46,781 bases of DNA from JAHEJX01 sp041605955. Its GTDB lineage: Bacteria; Actinomycetota; Acidimicrobiia; Spongiisociales; UBA5794. Shown here piece after piece: positions 19,370 to 27,492 of this stretch (its first letter is position 1; every line of letters begins with the position of its first letter). The DNA lies in the NCBI GenBank assembly GCA_041605955.1, contig JBFIXI010000027.1:1-46781 (forward strand), given 5' to 3'. The translations under genes and the position numbers were made by a program. A model generated the notes under the pieces. The model did not search any database, was not told the DNA's origin, and saw only the letters and a program-made list of their open reading frames with translations.

Positions 19370-20338
19370 ATGAGGGATATGCTCGCGTTGGCGGCGAAGC
19401 TGCATCGGCAGCATCGCCCGTTCGCAATGGCGACCGTCGTGTGGGCTCGTTCCCCCTCGTCCGGCAAAGCCGGCGGCACCGCGATCATCGAGCCGGACGG
19501 CACCGTGCACGGCTGGATCGGCGGCGCTTGCGCCGAACCGGCGGTAGTGCGCGAGGCGCGTCGCGTCATCAAGGACGGCGAGTCGCGGCTCATGTATCTC
19601 GGCCCTGCCGACGAGCTGGACGGCAGCACCCGCGACGGGGTGATGACCGTGCCGATTGCTTGCGCCAGTGAGGGCGCCTTGGAGGTCTTTATGGAACCCG
19701 TGTTGCCCGAGCCCCATGTGGTTGTGGTAGGCCGCTCGCCGGGCGTGAAGACGCTGGCCCGGCTGCTGTTGGCGCTGGAGTGGCGCGTCACCGGGATCGA
19801 CGACGGTGGCGACGCCGCCGAATGGCCGGAGCGAGTCACCGTGATCACCTCGCTCGATCAATGGGACCGTGCCGGCATCGACGATTCCACGGCCGTGGTC
19901 GTCGCTACCCAGGGCCACTACGACGAGCCGGCTCTGGAGGCGGCGTTGGCCGGCCCGGCACCGTATATCGGATTGGTGGCATCGTCGACCAGAGCACCAA
20001 CCGTGCTCGGTTACCTGCGCGATCGCGGTTTCGGCGAGGAGCAGATCGCCCGCATCGACACCCCAGCCGGCCTCGACCTGGGCCACGTGGAGCATCGGGA
20101 GATCTCTGTGGCCATCCTCGCCGAGCTGGTGAAACGCCGCGCGGCCGGTCGCATCGGAGGAGCCGCTGAGCCCCCCGCCATGGAGACCCTTCCGAGTAGC
20201 GCCGTCGACCCGGTCTGCGGGATGGACGTCGATATCGCCGGCGCCCGTTTCGTCTCCGAGCACGGAGGCTCCCCCGTGTACTTCTGCTGCCCAGCATGCA
20301 AGAACATGTTCGACAACGAGCCGGCTGCATACGTCTGA
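19370..20338 (+). CDS. XdhC/CoxI-family molybdoenzyme maturation protein fused to a YHS metal-binding domain
   Basis: This is a 322-residue, two-part protein. Residues 1 to about 260 are XdhC/CoxI-like: an N-terminal domain with GGACAEPAVVREA around Cys54, and a C-terminal Rossmann domain (VVVVGRSPGVKTLARLL, LVASSTRAPTV). Such proteins bind molybdenum cofactor and help sulfurate it before insertion into xanthine or CO dehydrogenase. Residues 278-322 form a YHS/TRASH-like domain, DPVCGM..YFCCPACKNMF, which binds metal. The fusion directly after a Mo-Cu enzyme suggests metal (possibly copper) handling during CoxL maturation; that role is inference. Confidence 0.88.
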   Translation: MRDMLALAAKLHRQHRPFAMATVVWARSPSSGKAGGTAIIEPDGTVHGWIGGACAEPAVVREARRVIKDGESRLMYLGPADELDGSTRDGVMTVPIACASEGALEVFMEPVLPEPHVVVVGRSPGVKTLARLLLALEWRVTGIDDGGDAAEWPERVTVITSLDQWDRAGIDDSTAVVVATQGHYDEPALEAALAGPAPYIGLVASSTRAPTVLGYLRDRGFGEEQIARIDTPAGLDLGHVEHREISVAILAELVKRRAAGRIGGAAEPPAMETLPSSAVDPVCGMDVDIAGARFVSEHGGSPVYFCCPACKNMFDNEPAAYV

Positions 20339-20343
20339 CGCCT

Positions 20344-20373
20344 GTCGTGGTCGATCGCTGCTGGCGCCACGAC
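20344..20373 (+). terminator. Candidate terminator hairpin after the cox cluster
   Basis: GTCGTGG (20344-20350) pairs with CCACGAC (20367-20373) around a 16-base loop just after the stop of the XdhC-YHS gene. No T-run follows. Confidence 0.3.
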
Positions 20374-20442
20374 GACGGACACGTAGCGTCGTAGCGATCC
20401 CACCTCCCCCATCGGTACCCGGCCGAAAGGTCGAGGCGACCG

Positions 20443-20454
20443 TACACTCCGGCG
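20443..20454 (+). promoter_or_regulatory. Leaderless promoter -10 element of the D-lactate dehydrogenase-like gene
   Basis: TACACT (20443-20448), six bases (ccggcg), then ATG 20455. There is no ribosome-binding site, which fits a leaderless transcript. Confidence 0.5.
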
Positions 20455-21450
20455 ATGCGCGTTGCCGTCTTCTCCACCAAGCCGTATGACGAACGTTCCT
20501 TGCTCGCCGCCGCCGCCGGGCGCCTCGAGTTCACATTTCTCGAAGCGCGGTTGACTGCGGCGACCGCGTCGTTGGCGACCAGCCACGATGCGGTCTGCGC
20601 GTTCGTCAACGATGTGCTCGATGCCGCCACACTGGCGCGGTTGGCCGACGAAGGCGTACGGCTGGTTGCGCTGCGCAGCGCCGGCTACAACCACGTGGAT
20701 CTGGCCGCTGCGGCAGATCTCGGCCTGCCGGTGGTGCGGGTCCCGGCCTACTCGCCGCACGCCGTCGCCGAGCACACCGTTGGCCTGATGCTGGCCTTGA
20801 ACCGCCAGATCCATCGTGCCCACAATCGAGTTCGGGAGGGCAACTTCTCGCTCGACGGTCTCCTCGGCTTCGACTTGAAGGAGCGCACCGTGGGCATCGT
20901 CGGGACGGGCAAGATCGGCGCGGTCGTCGCCGAGATCTTGATCGGCTTCGGTTGCCGGCTGCTGGCATACGATCCTCACGAGAATGCCGAGCTGAGTGCT
21001 CGCGGCGTGACGTACGTTGCTCTCGACGAGCTGTTCGCCACTGCCGACGTCATCACCTTGCACACCCCGCTCACGCCCGACACTCACCACCTCATCGGCT
21101 CCGCCGCCATCTCGAGAATGCGTCCCGGCGTGATGCTCATCAACACCAGTCGGGGGGCTCTGGTTGACACCGCGGCTGTGATCGACGGTCTCAAATCCGG
21201 CAAGATCGGTCACCTGGGCCTCGACGTCTACGAGGAGGAAGCCGATCTGTTCTTCGAAGACCTGTCGAACATCGTTATCCAGGATGACGCCTTCTCTCGA
21301 CTGCTCACGTTCCCCAATGTCCTGATCACGGGCCACCAGGCCTTCTTCACCCAAGAAGCACTGGCGGCCATTGCCGAGACGACGGTCGGCAACATCGTTG
21401 CGTTCTTGGAGGAAGGCCGGCTGGAAAACCAGATCGAGGCCGCTGCGTGA
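20455..21450 (+). CDS. D-lactate dehydrogenase-like 2-hydroxyacid dehydrogenase
   Basis: This 331-residue NAD-dependent D-2-hydroxyacid dehydrogenase interconverts pyruvate and D-lactate or related acids. It has the substrate-side SAGYNHVD motif, the NAD motif GIVGTGKIG (148-156) and the catalytic triad R233 (NTSRGALVD), E262 (DVYEEEADLF) and H294 (GHQAFFT). DVYEEEADLFF and GHQAFFT are typical of the D-LDH branch rather than the glycerate or phosphoglycerate branches. It appears to be a single-gene unit with its own promoter. Confidence 0.9.
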   Translation: MRVAVFSTKPYDERSLLAAAAGRLEFTFLEARLTAATASLATSHDAVCAFVNDVLDAATLARLADEGVRLVALRSAGYNHVDLAAAADLGLPVVRVPAYSPHAVAEHTVGLMLALNRQIHRAHNRVREGNFSLDGLLGFDLKERTVGIVGTGKIGAVVAEILIGFGCRLLAYDPHENAELSARGVTYVALDELFATADVITLHTPLTPDTHHLIGSAAISRMRPGVMLINTSRGALVDTAAVIDGLKSGKIGHLGLDVYEEEADLFFEDLSNIVIQDDAFSRLLTFPNVLITGHQAFFTQEALAAIAETTVGNIVAFLEEGRLENQIEAAA

Positions 21451-21471
21451 TTGCACGGCCGGGAGGCCGTC

Positions 21472-21513
21472 GGCCGGCGGCCCCGGGCACTGAGATCGCA
21501 TCGCCCGCCGGCC
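21472..21513. terminator. Candidate bidirectional terminator
   Basis: GGCCGGCGG (21472-21480) and CCGCCGGCC (21505-21513) form a nine-base inverted repeat with a 24-base loop between two convergent genes. In so GC-rich a spacer this could be chance. Confidence 0.3.
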
Positions 21514-21540
21514 ATCCGGCCGATACCTCGAGAAACCCCG

Positions 21541-21870
21541 CTATTCGATGGGCTCGAAACACACGACGGTGTTGTCGCCCGCGGCCAGCATGTCGGCGTC
21601 CGGGAGCAGAGTGGGCCCCTCGCATTCGGCCGCCAGCCTGGTCACCGTCAGCGGTTCTGAGTCTGCGGCCTCCTCGACCCACACGACGCGGAATATGCCG
21701 TCGTCGACGGTGTCGCAGTCGACCGCAACGAGGCGCTCGGTGGCCTCGGAGCTGCCAATCCCCACGATAGCCACGCAGTCGCCGGGCGCCAGTTGCGGGG
21801 GGCCGGTGGCACACCCAACCAGCGGCAAGACAATCCCCACCAGCGCGGCGAGCTGGCTCACGCGGCGCAC
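21541..21870 (-). CDS. Small lipoprotein of unknown function
   Basis: The product is 109 residues with a clear lipoprotein signal: MRR, a hydrophobic core, and a lipobox LVGC ending at Cys20. The mature part has LAPGDCVAIVG.. and ..EPLTVTRLAAEC, with four further cysteines that could form disulfides outside the cell. The small Cys-rich beta-type domain resembles the septum-formation-like (LppX/DUF) extracellular domains of actinobacteria, but I do not recognise the family. GTG start; an AGGTA-like site precedes it. Confidence 0.7.
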   Translation of the reverse strand: MRRVSQLAALVGIVLPLVGCATGPPQLAPGDCVAIVGIGSSEATERLVAVDCDTVDDGIFRVVWVEEAADSEPLTVTRLAAECEGPTLLPDADMLAAGDNTVVCFEPIE

Positions 21871-21951
21871 GGCTCTACCTGCTGCGGTCCGCAGTGAGGG
21901 CTCGGGGAGCCGCCGTCGGCAAGAGCTGCAGGCATTCCGATCGCTCGCAAG

Positions 21952-22872
21952 CTAAGCCGGTTCCGGGATGTGCCAGCCAGCTTGGATGAAACGCGTCTGG
22001 ACTGGAGCGTGCTCTCTGAAGAGGGGTACCCACCGATCCGGGATCGGATAATCGTCGATGTTCATTGTGACGTCGTCCGTGGGGTTGTGCCACGTCTCCC
22101 ACTGTTTCAGGTAGACGGCGCCCCCGGCGGCGACTCTGTCGAACAACTCCAGGTAGCCGCCTACCTGTTTGGGGGTCATCTCCTGCAGGGAAGATATGGT
22201 CACCGCCAAGTCGATTGAGCCCGCCTCGATGGTGTCGACCTCTTCAGGGGCGACGAAACGAAGCCGCTCCGGCGGGAACAGCTGGGACAGGTACCACCTC
22301 GAGATCGTGCGAGCGGGTTCGATGTCGACGATGGTGTATTGCGCCCGCGCAAACAGGTTCATCAGCACGTAGGCGGTTCGCCCGTAGCCGGCACCCAGTT
22401 CGATTATCGATTCCGGTTGGGTACCCCTCAGCGCACGGCCAATCGCTGCCGCCTCGAGCGCACCGTTGGCGAGATCCTGAGAGATCAGCCGCTTCCTCCA
22501 CTTGACGGGGATGGGCCGCCCCAGCTCGGGCTCACGCAACTTGGTGACCCCCAGCGTGTCCCGACCCGCCGCGTACTGCCACAGCAGTCGATTGGCGAAG
22601 GTGTAGAGCCAGCGATCACGTTTGGGCCATGGAATGCCTTCCCAATCCCCACCCGCCAGCCTGGCCGGGGTGAACGCTGTGCGGATCAGAGTGGGAACCG
22701 ACGTGTGCTTGAGCAGGAAGCGCATCTGCTCGCTGCTGCGAACCGATGACCAATTCCAACGCCAAGTGAAATAGCGCAGCGCCTGGTGGCGCTTGCATGC
22801 CTCAACCCCGTAGGTGGCGAGATCACGGCTGTGTTCTGCGCCCAGCTCGGCCCAGAACTGTGACGGCTCCAT
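21952..22872 (-). CDS. Putative sugar O-methyltransferase (SAM-dependent)
   Basis: This 306-residue protein has a class I SAM-binding fold in its second half: motif I IIELGAGYGRTAYVL (156-170), the acidic TIVDIEPAR loop and LAVTISSLQEM as motif IV. The N-terminal half (RFLLKHTSVPTLIR, SQDLANGALE) resembles putative sugar O-methyltransferases of polysaccharide loci. It stands alone here, without glycosyltransferase neighbours, so the acceptor is unknown. The methyltransferase fold is firm; the sugar assignment is a weaker match from memory of the family. Confidence 0.75.
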   Translation of the reverse strand: MEPSQFWAELGAEHSRDLATYGVEACKRHQALRYFTWRWNWSSVRSSEQMRFLLKHTSVPTLIRTAFTPARLAGGDWEGIPWPKRDRWLYTFANRLLWQYAAGRDTLGVTKLREPELGRPIPVKWRKRLISQDLANGALEAAAIGRALRGTQPESIIELGAGYGRTAYVLMNLFARAQYTIVDIEPARTISRWYLSQLFPPERLRFVAPEEVDTIEAGSIDLAVTISSLQEMTPKQVGGYLELFDRVAAGGAVYLKQWETWHNPTDDVTMNIDDYPIPDRWVPLFREHAPVQTRFIQAGWHIPEPA

Positions 22873-23006
22873 CGCGCCTAAGTCCTGATCTGGGTCATCG
22901 CGAACCCGTCCGTGTCGTGCGTCCTGACATGGTCACCGGCTCGACACTACAGGCCCCCACGCGGCGCCCTGAGCCAATGCCATGGGAACGCGGCAGTGGG
23001 AACGCG

Positions 23007-23041
23007 CTCGGGGCGCCCCGAAGGGAGAGGGGCGCCCCGAG
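23007..23041 (-). terminator. Strong intrinsic terminator hairpin
   Basis: A perfect 13-base stem (CTCGGGGCGCCCC at 23007-23019, GGGGCGCCCCGAG at 23029-23041) with a nine-base loop lies 20 bases downstream of the stop of the minus-strand secreted protein gene. It would end that transcript before the methyltransferase gene. Confidence 0.75.
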
Positions 23042-23061
23042 GCCGGTGAAGCTCGTCTTGG

Positions 23062-23580
23062 CTATTCGTCGCAGGTGCTGATGATCAACTCGAGAATCCG
23101 AATCTCCGCATCTCCCTCGCCGCCACGGAAGGTGACCATGCGACCTCGGTCACCCCGCTCGCCTCGGCTGCACTCGCCGGCCACCGATTGGGAGGCGTAT
23201 TCGACAGCCCGCCACGGGTCGAGCAGACGAACGATTAATTCCGTGCCGTCGCCTTCGATCCGGGCGCCCACGCTCGCCCCATTGCTAATTTCGGCGTCCG
23301 CCGGCAGCCCGAGGCAGTCTCCCTGCTCCACGGCACCGTCCGTCCACACGAAGCCCCGGCCCGGCTCCCACACGGCTCTCAACCGACAGGTTCGACATCC
23401 CGGGCCCTGGCTCGTGCTGGGCGGTGGCGGTGGTGGCGGAACAGCAGAGCCGGCCACCCCGGCCGCCGCCGCGGCCATGTTGACCACTTGCATCGTGGGC
23501 ACGACCCACGCAACTGCGCCGGCCTTCTTGAGGAACTCGCGGCGATCACGCCCGCGTGCGCCTTCCCTGGCCTCATTCAT
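23062..23580 (-). CDS. Secreted twin-arginine protein of unknown function
   Basis: This 172-residue protein begins with a Tat-like signal: basic N-terminus, RDRREFLKKAG, a hydrophobic stretch AVAWVVPTMQVVNMAAAAAG and a small-residue cleavage region. It is followed by a poly-proline linker (eight prolines) and a compact domain with several cysteines (GCRTCRL, GDCLGL, GECSRG, STCDE). The frame is open upstream, but ATG 23580 has an AGGGAGAG site and places the twin arginines correctly. I recognise no domain. It is transcribed away from the archease gene. Confidence 0.75.
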   Translation of the reverse strand: MNEAREGARGRDRREFLKKAGAVAWVVPTMQVVNMAAAAAGVAGSAVPPPPPPPSTSQGPGCRTCRLRAVWEPGRGFVWTDGAVEQGDCLGLPADAEISNGASVGARIEGDGTELIVRLLDPWRAVEYASQSVAGECSRGERGDRGRMVTFRGGEGDAEIRILELIISTCDE

Positions 23581-23749
23581 TCGACTCTCCCTACCCGTCG
23601 CCCCCCACTGTGGCGAATGTATCAAGACCGGCGGCAACGATCGAGTTCGGATCATTCCGACGGTCTGATTGGGGTCCGCTGCCCTAGTCTTCAATTGATC
23701 AGGGTTGACCCAGGGTGGATCAGAGGCCCCCGGCGGGGCGGCGGGCATC

Positions 23750-23761
23750 TACCGTGAGCTC
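23750..23761 (+). promoter_or_regulatory. Leaderless promoter -10 element of the archease gene
   Basis: TACCGT (23750-23755), six bases (gagctc), then ATG 23762, with no ribosome-binding site. Confidence 0.5.
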
Positions 23762-24181
23762 ATGAGCGGCTCGTTCACGGTCTTGGCGCACACCGCCGAC
23801 ACTGCCATCGAGGTCAGCGCCGACAGTCTCGCCGAGCTGTTCGAATGGGCCGCCGTCGGAATGTTCTCACTGATGTACGACCTCGACTCGCTGGCACCCG
23901 CCCACCAAGTCGACGTCGTGGTTGCCGCCTCAGACGTGGCCGAGTTGCTCGTCGATCTGCTGGCCGAGCTGCTCTATGTGTCCGAGGCCAACGACCTCGT
24001 GCCGTGCACATTTCACGTAGAAGCGCTGACTCCGGTGGAGGCCCGGATCCGGGTCGGGGCGACTCCGATGGAGGCCGCCGCCCTGGAAGGTCCTCCCATC
24101 AAGGCCGTCACGTATCACGACCTCAGCGTCACCGAGCTGCCCGACGGCAGGTGGTCGGCCCGCGTGGTGTTCGACGTTTGA
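23762..24181 (+). CDS. Archease (RtcB cofactor)
   Basis: This 139-residue archease domain protein is the small activator that promotes guanylylation and turnover of the RNA ligase RtcB. Typical features are the N-terminal LAHTADTAIEVSADSLAELF and the C-terminal PIKAVTYHDLSV. The following gene is RtcB itself, 31 bases downstream, which confirms the assignment. It has its own leaderless-type promoter, as does rtcB, so the two may be transcribed both together and separately. Confidence 0.92.
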   Translation: MSGSFTVLAHTADTAIEVSADSLAELFEWAAVGMFSLMYDLDSLAPAHQVDVVVAASDVAELLVDLLAELLYVSEANDLVPCTFHVEALTPVEARIRVGATPMEAAALEGPPIKAVTYHDLSVTELPDGRWSARVVFDV

Positions 24182-24200
24182 TACCGGCGGGTCGGTGCCG

Positions 24201-24212
24201 TACGGTCTTGGC
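24201..24212 (+). promoter_or_regulatory. Leaderless promoter -10 element of rtcB
   Basis: TACGGT (24201-24206), six bases (cttggc), then ATG 24213. This spacing decides the start over an in-frame GTG at 24195. Confidence 0.5.
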
Positions 24213-25637
24213 ATGGAGCTGAAGCGAACCTCCGATGTGACCTGGGAGATCCTGCCGACCGGGGGCATGCGGGTCCCCGGACGGGTGTTTGCCAGCGAGC
24301 CGCTGCTGGTTAAGGCCCGGGAGGACCGAGCCGTCCAGCAGGTTGCCAATGTCGCTCACCTGCCGGGGATCGTGGAGGCGTCGATGGCGATGCCCGATAT
24401 CCATTGGGGGTACGGCTTTCCCATCGGCGGAGTGGCCGCCACCGACATTGCCGCCGGCGGCGTGGTATCGCCCGGCGGCGTCGGCTTCGACATTTGCTGC
24501 GGGGTGCGCTTGCTGGCGTCGAGCTACACCGTCGAGGACTTCGAAGCCCGTCGCAACGAGATCATGGCGGAGCTGGATGCTCGCATCCCGCGCGGCCTCG
24601 GCAAGGGAGCCATCGCCTCGCGGGGCCTGGTGACCGATGTCCTCACCAAGGGCGCCCGGGCGGTGCTCGACGCCGGCTACGGATGGGAGGACGACCTGGA
24701 GCGCTGCGAGGAGCGGGGCACCTCGCCCGGGGCGGATCCCAAGGCGATCAGCCAGAAAGCGCTCGATCGGGGTGGAGGTCAGCTCGGATCGCTGGGTGCC
24801 GGCAACCACTTCCTCGAGATCCAGTTGGTGGATCGCATCGAGGATGCCACTGCCGCCGAGGTCTTCGGCCTGGCCACAGGGATGGTGGTGGTGATGATCC
24901 ACTGCGGCTCACGCGGTTTGGGCCACCAAACCTGCACCGACCAACTCCGGCTCATGGGGGCGGCGATGGGACGCCACGGGATCTCGGTTCCCGACCGCCA
25001 GCTGGCCTGTGTGCCGGTGCGCTCGGCGGAAGGTGAGGAGTACCTCGGCGCCATGGCTGCCGCTGCCAACTTCGCTTGGGCCAACCGCCATGTCCTCGCC
25101 CACGAGGCGCGCGGGGCATTCGCCACGGCGTTCGGCACGAAGCGGGAGAGGACGGGAATGCGGCTGGTCTTCGACGTCGCCCACAACCTGGCCAAGCTGG
25201 AGCACCACGACGTTGCCGGCCGCCGCCGCGAGCTGTGCGTTCATCGCAAAGGGGCGACGCGCGCCTTCGGGCCCGGCCACCCCGATCTCCCCGAGGACCT
25301 GCGCCCGGTGGGTCAGCCGGTGCTGATCCCGGGGAGCATGGGCACCGCCTCGTGGGTGCTCGCCGGGACCGGCGCCAACCCGGCGTTCGACTCGGCCGCC
25401 CACGGCGCCGGTCGGTTGATGAGTCGCAAGGCCGCCAAGCGGCAGGAGTCGGGCCAGGAGGTACGCCGCGGGCTCGAGGCCGAGGGGATCTCGGTGCGTC
25501 CCGGCTCGGTCAAGTTGCTCTCCGAGGAGGCGCCTTATGCCTACAAGGACGTCGACGAGGTGGTGGACGTGTGCCATCGGGCCGGTCTCGCCACCAAGGT
25601 CGCCCGCCTGGTCCCGATTGGGGTGGTCAAGGGCTGA
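24213..25637 (+). CDS. rtcB: RNA-splicing ligase RtcB
   Basis: This 474-residue GTP- and manganese-dependent ligase joins 2',3'-cyclic-phosphate (or 3'-phosphate) and 5'-OH RNA ends in tRNA or rRNA repair. The metal-site residues are all seen: D93 and C96 (GFDICCG), H199 (GAGNHFLEI), H230 (IHCGSRGLGHQ) and H324 (DVAHNLAKLEHH). The nucleophile that becomes guanylylated is His397 in SAAHGAGR. PGSMGTASWVLAG is the nucleotide-contact loop. It pairs with the archease gene upstream. ATG 24213 is used because it is at leaderless spacing from TACGGT. Confidence 0.95.
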   Translation: MELKRTSDVTWEILPTGGMRVPGRVFASEPLLVKAREDRAVQQVANVAHLPGIVEASMAMPDIHWGYGFPIGGVAATDIAAGGVVSPGGVGFDICCGVRLLASSYTVEDFEARRNEIMAELDARIPRGLGKGAIASRGLVTDVLTKGARAVLDAGYGWEDDLERCEERGTSPGADPKAISQKALDRGGGQLGSLGAGNHFLEIQLVDRIEDATAAEVFGLATGMVVVMIHCGSRGLGHQTCTDQLRLMGAAMGRHGISVPDRQLACVPVRSAEGEEYLGAMAAAANFAWANRHVLAHEARGAFATAFGTKRERTGMRLVFDVAHNLAKLEHHDVAGRRRELCVHRKGATRAFGPGHPDLPEDLRPVGQPVLIPGSMGTASWVLAGTGANPAFDSAAHGAGRLMSRKAAKRQESGQEVRRGLEAEGISVRPGSVKLLSEEAPYAYKDVDEVVDVCHRAGLATKVARLVPIGVVKG

Positions 25638-25660
25638 GAGCCGCCCGCCCCTCCCCGGTC

Positions 25661-25672
25661 TACGCTTGCTAC
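25661..25672 (+). promoter_or_regulatory. Leaderless promoter -10 element of the tetR-type gene
   Basis: TACGCT (25661-25666), six bases (tgctac), then GTG 25673. Confidence 0.45.
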
Positions 25673-26302
25673 GTGACCTCTGAGACGCTGGCCACCTCGA
25701 CCGTAAAGCCGCCGCGACCGCTGTTGTCGGCGCGCTCCGAGGCGCAGCTCAGCATGCGGCACCGCGAGATGCTCGACCAGCTCGAGGAGCTCTTCCTCAC
25801 GCAAGGCTTTGCCTCCTTCACCGTCCGCAGCCTGGCCGCCGAGCTGCGCTGCTCTTTGCGCACGATCTACGAGCTCGCCCCCTCCAAGCAGCAGCTGGTG
25901 CTGGTAGTGCTTGACAGGTTCCTCCATCGAGTGGGCCGCACGGCACTGGCGGCCATCGATCCCACCGTGCCGGTCGATCGGCAACTCCGCGTCTATTTCC
26001 GGGGAGCGGCCGAGTTGCAGCGCTGGACCGCAGCGTTGGCCGAAGATGCCGCCGACGCCCCCGATGTCACCCGGCTCCTCGATCGCCACTTCGCCTACGT
26101 CAGCTCCGTGGTCGAGCGCCTGGTCGCAACCGGCATCGAACGCGGCGAGCTCAAGCCGGTCGATCCGGCCATCGCGGCCGCAGTGCTCAGCGGCGCCGCC
26201 TTGCACCTGGCGCGTTCCGAAGGCGGCCCCGGAGTAGCCGATCTGTCGATAGACACGATCGACCGGCTGATCGACATCGTCCTCGAGGGAATTGCCGCCT
26301 GA
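25673..26302 (+). CDS. TetR-family transcriptional regulator
   Basis: This 209-residue repressor-type protein has an N-terminal helix-turn-helix: RHREMLDQLEELFLTQGF, TVRSLAAELRCSLRTIYELA and PSKQQLVLVVLDRFL. The C-terminal half is a helical ligand domain. It converges on an acyl-CoA dehydrogenase gene with only seven bases between stops, and probably controls the acyl-CoA/carboxylase genes that follow, as TetR proteins often do for fatty-acid-type loci. GTG 25673 is chosen for its leaderless promoter spacing. The effector is unknown; an acyl-CoA is a reasonable guess. Confidence 0.88.
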   Translation: MTSETLATSTVKPPRPLLSARSEAQLSMRHREMLDQLEELFLTQGFASFTVRSLAAELRCSLRTIYELAPSKQQLVLVVLDRFLHRVGRTALAAIDPTVPVDRQLRVYFRGAAELQRWTAALAEDAADAPDVTRLLDRHFAYVSSVVERLVATGIERGELKPVDPAIAAAVLSGAALHLARSEGGPGVADLSIDTIDRLIDIVLEGIAA

Positions 26303-26310
26303 CCGGCGGC
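26294..26310. terminator. Compact hairpin across two convergent stop codons
   Basis: GCCGCC (26294-26299) and GGCGGC (26305-26310) pair around a five-base loop that contains the TetR-gene stop; the right arm reaches the stop of the opposite gene. It could serve both strands. Confidence 0.35.
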
Positions 26311-27452
26311 TAGATGCCGAGCTGGCGAGCCGCCAGATCGCGCATGATCTCCTCCGAGCCGCCGCCGATCGCGTTGACCCGCACCTCGCGGTAGATGCGC
26401 TCCACAGGGTTTCCCCGAACGTAGGAGGCGCCGCCGAGGATCTGCGCCGCTTCCCGGGCGCAGTACTCGATCGTGAGCGACGCCTGCACCTTGCACTCGG
26501 CGAGCTCCGCCACAGGGCGGTCTCCCTGATTGACCCGCCAGGCCAGCTGCTCCATCCAGGCGCGGGTGGCGTTGATCATGCGGTCCATCTCGACCAGCTT
26601 GTGGCGGATGACCTGATGGTCGGCCAGCCGGGCACCAAATGTGCGACGCTCGCGTGCCCAGGCCAGCGCTGCGTCGAAGCAAACCCGCGAGCCGCCAACC
26701 ATGCCGGCGATCATGAAGAGCCGCTCGTAGTTGAAGTTCTCCATGATCAGGCGGAACCCGGCGTTCTCGGTACCCAGTAGATACTCGGCCGGCACCCGGC
26801 AGTCGTCGAAGTACAGCGTGGCCGTATCCGATGCCCACCACCCCATCTTCTGGAGCTTGGTGCGGGACAAGCCGTCCGTGGTGGCCGGCACTATGAGCAA
26901 GGAGACCCCTGCGGCACCGGGGCTTCCGGTGCGAACGGCGACTGTGATGTAATCGGCGCGCATCCCCGATGTGATCAACGTCTTCGACCCGCTGACCACG
27001 TAGACGTCGCCGTCGCGGCGTGCCGCCGTTTGCAGATTGGCGACATCGGAGCCGCCCCCCGGTTCGGTTACCGCCAAAGCGCAGATGAGGTCTCCGGCGA
27101 GCATGCCCGGCAGGATCTCGGCCTTGACCTTGGCCGAGCCGGCCAGCTGGATCGGCGGCGCCCCGATGTAGTTGGAGAACAAGCCGGCGCCCACGCCGCC
27201 GGCTCCGCAGCGGGCAATCTCTTCGGAGACGATGCACAACAAGAGGGCGTCGTGGTGGCCCAGCCCCCCGTATTCGGCGTCGTAACCGATACCGAACAGG
27301 CCCAGATCCGCAGCTTGGCGATAGAGCTCCCGTGGGAACTCCCCCGCCTCGTCCCATTCGTTGACGTGCGGAGTGATCTCGTTGTCGACGAAGTCCCGTA
27401 CCGTCCGGCGAAACAGCTGATGCTCCTCCGTGTAGATCGGGAGTTGCGTCAT
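26310..27452 (-). CDS. Acyl-CoA dehydrogenase (isovaleryl/citronellyl-CoA dehydrogenase-like)
   Basis: This 380-residue FAD enzyme introduces an alpha-beta double bond into an acyl-CoA. The FAD/substrate motif ALAVTEPGGGSDVANL lies at 125-140. The Glu of the MCAD-type YEGTSE loop is absent (AIGGGSEEIM). Instead E243 in NFNYERLFM sits where isovaleryl-CoA dehydrogenase carries its catalytic base, pointing to branched-chain substrates. With the divergent carboxylase and AtuA genes it fits leucine or acyclic-terpene catabolism (IVD or AtuD-like). It lies 40 bases after the TIGR03084-type gene, in the same transcript. Confidence 0.92.
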   Translation of the reverse strand: MTQLPIYTEEHQLFRRTVRDFVDNEITPHVNEWDEAGEFPRELYRQAADLGLFGIGYDAEYGGLGHHDALLLCIVSEEIARCGAGGVGAGLFSNYIGAPPIQLAGSAKVKAEILPGMLAGDLICALAVTEPGGGSDVANLQTAARRDGDVYVVSGSKTLITSGMRADYITVAVRTGSPGAAGVSLLIVPATTDGLSRTKLQKMGWWASDTATLYFDDCRVPAEYLLGTENAGFRLIMENFNYERLFMIAGMVGGSRVCFDAALAWARERRTFGARLADHQVIRHKLVEMDRMINATRAWMEQLAWRVNQGDRPVAELAECKVQASLTIEYCAREAAQILGGASYVRGNPVERIYREVRVNAIGGGSEEIMRDLAARQLGI

Positions 27453-27492
27453 GCCGGCTTCTCAGTCGCCACATGCTCTTGCCGCCGCCGCG

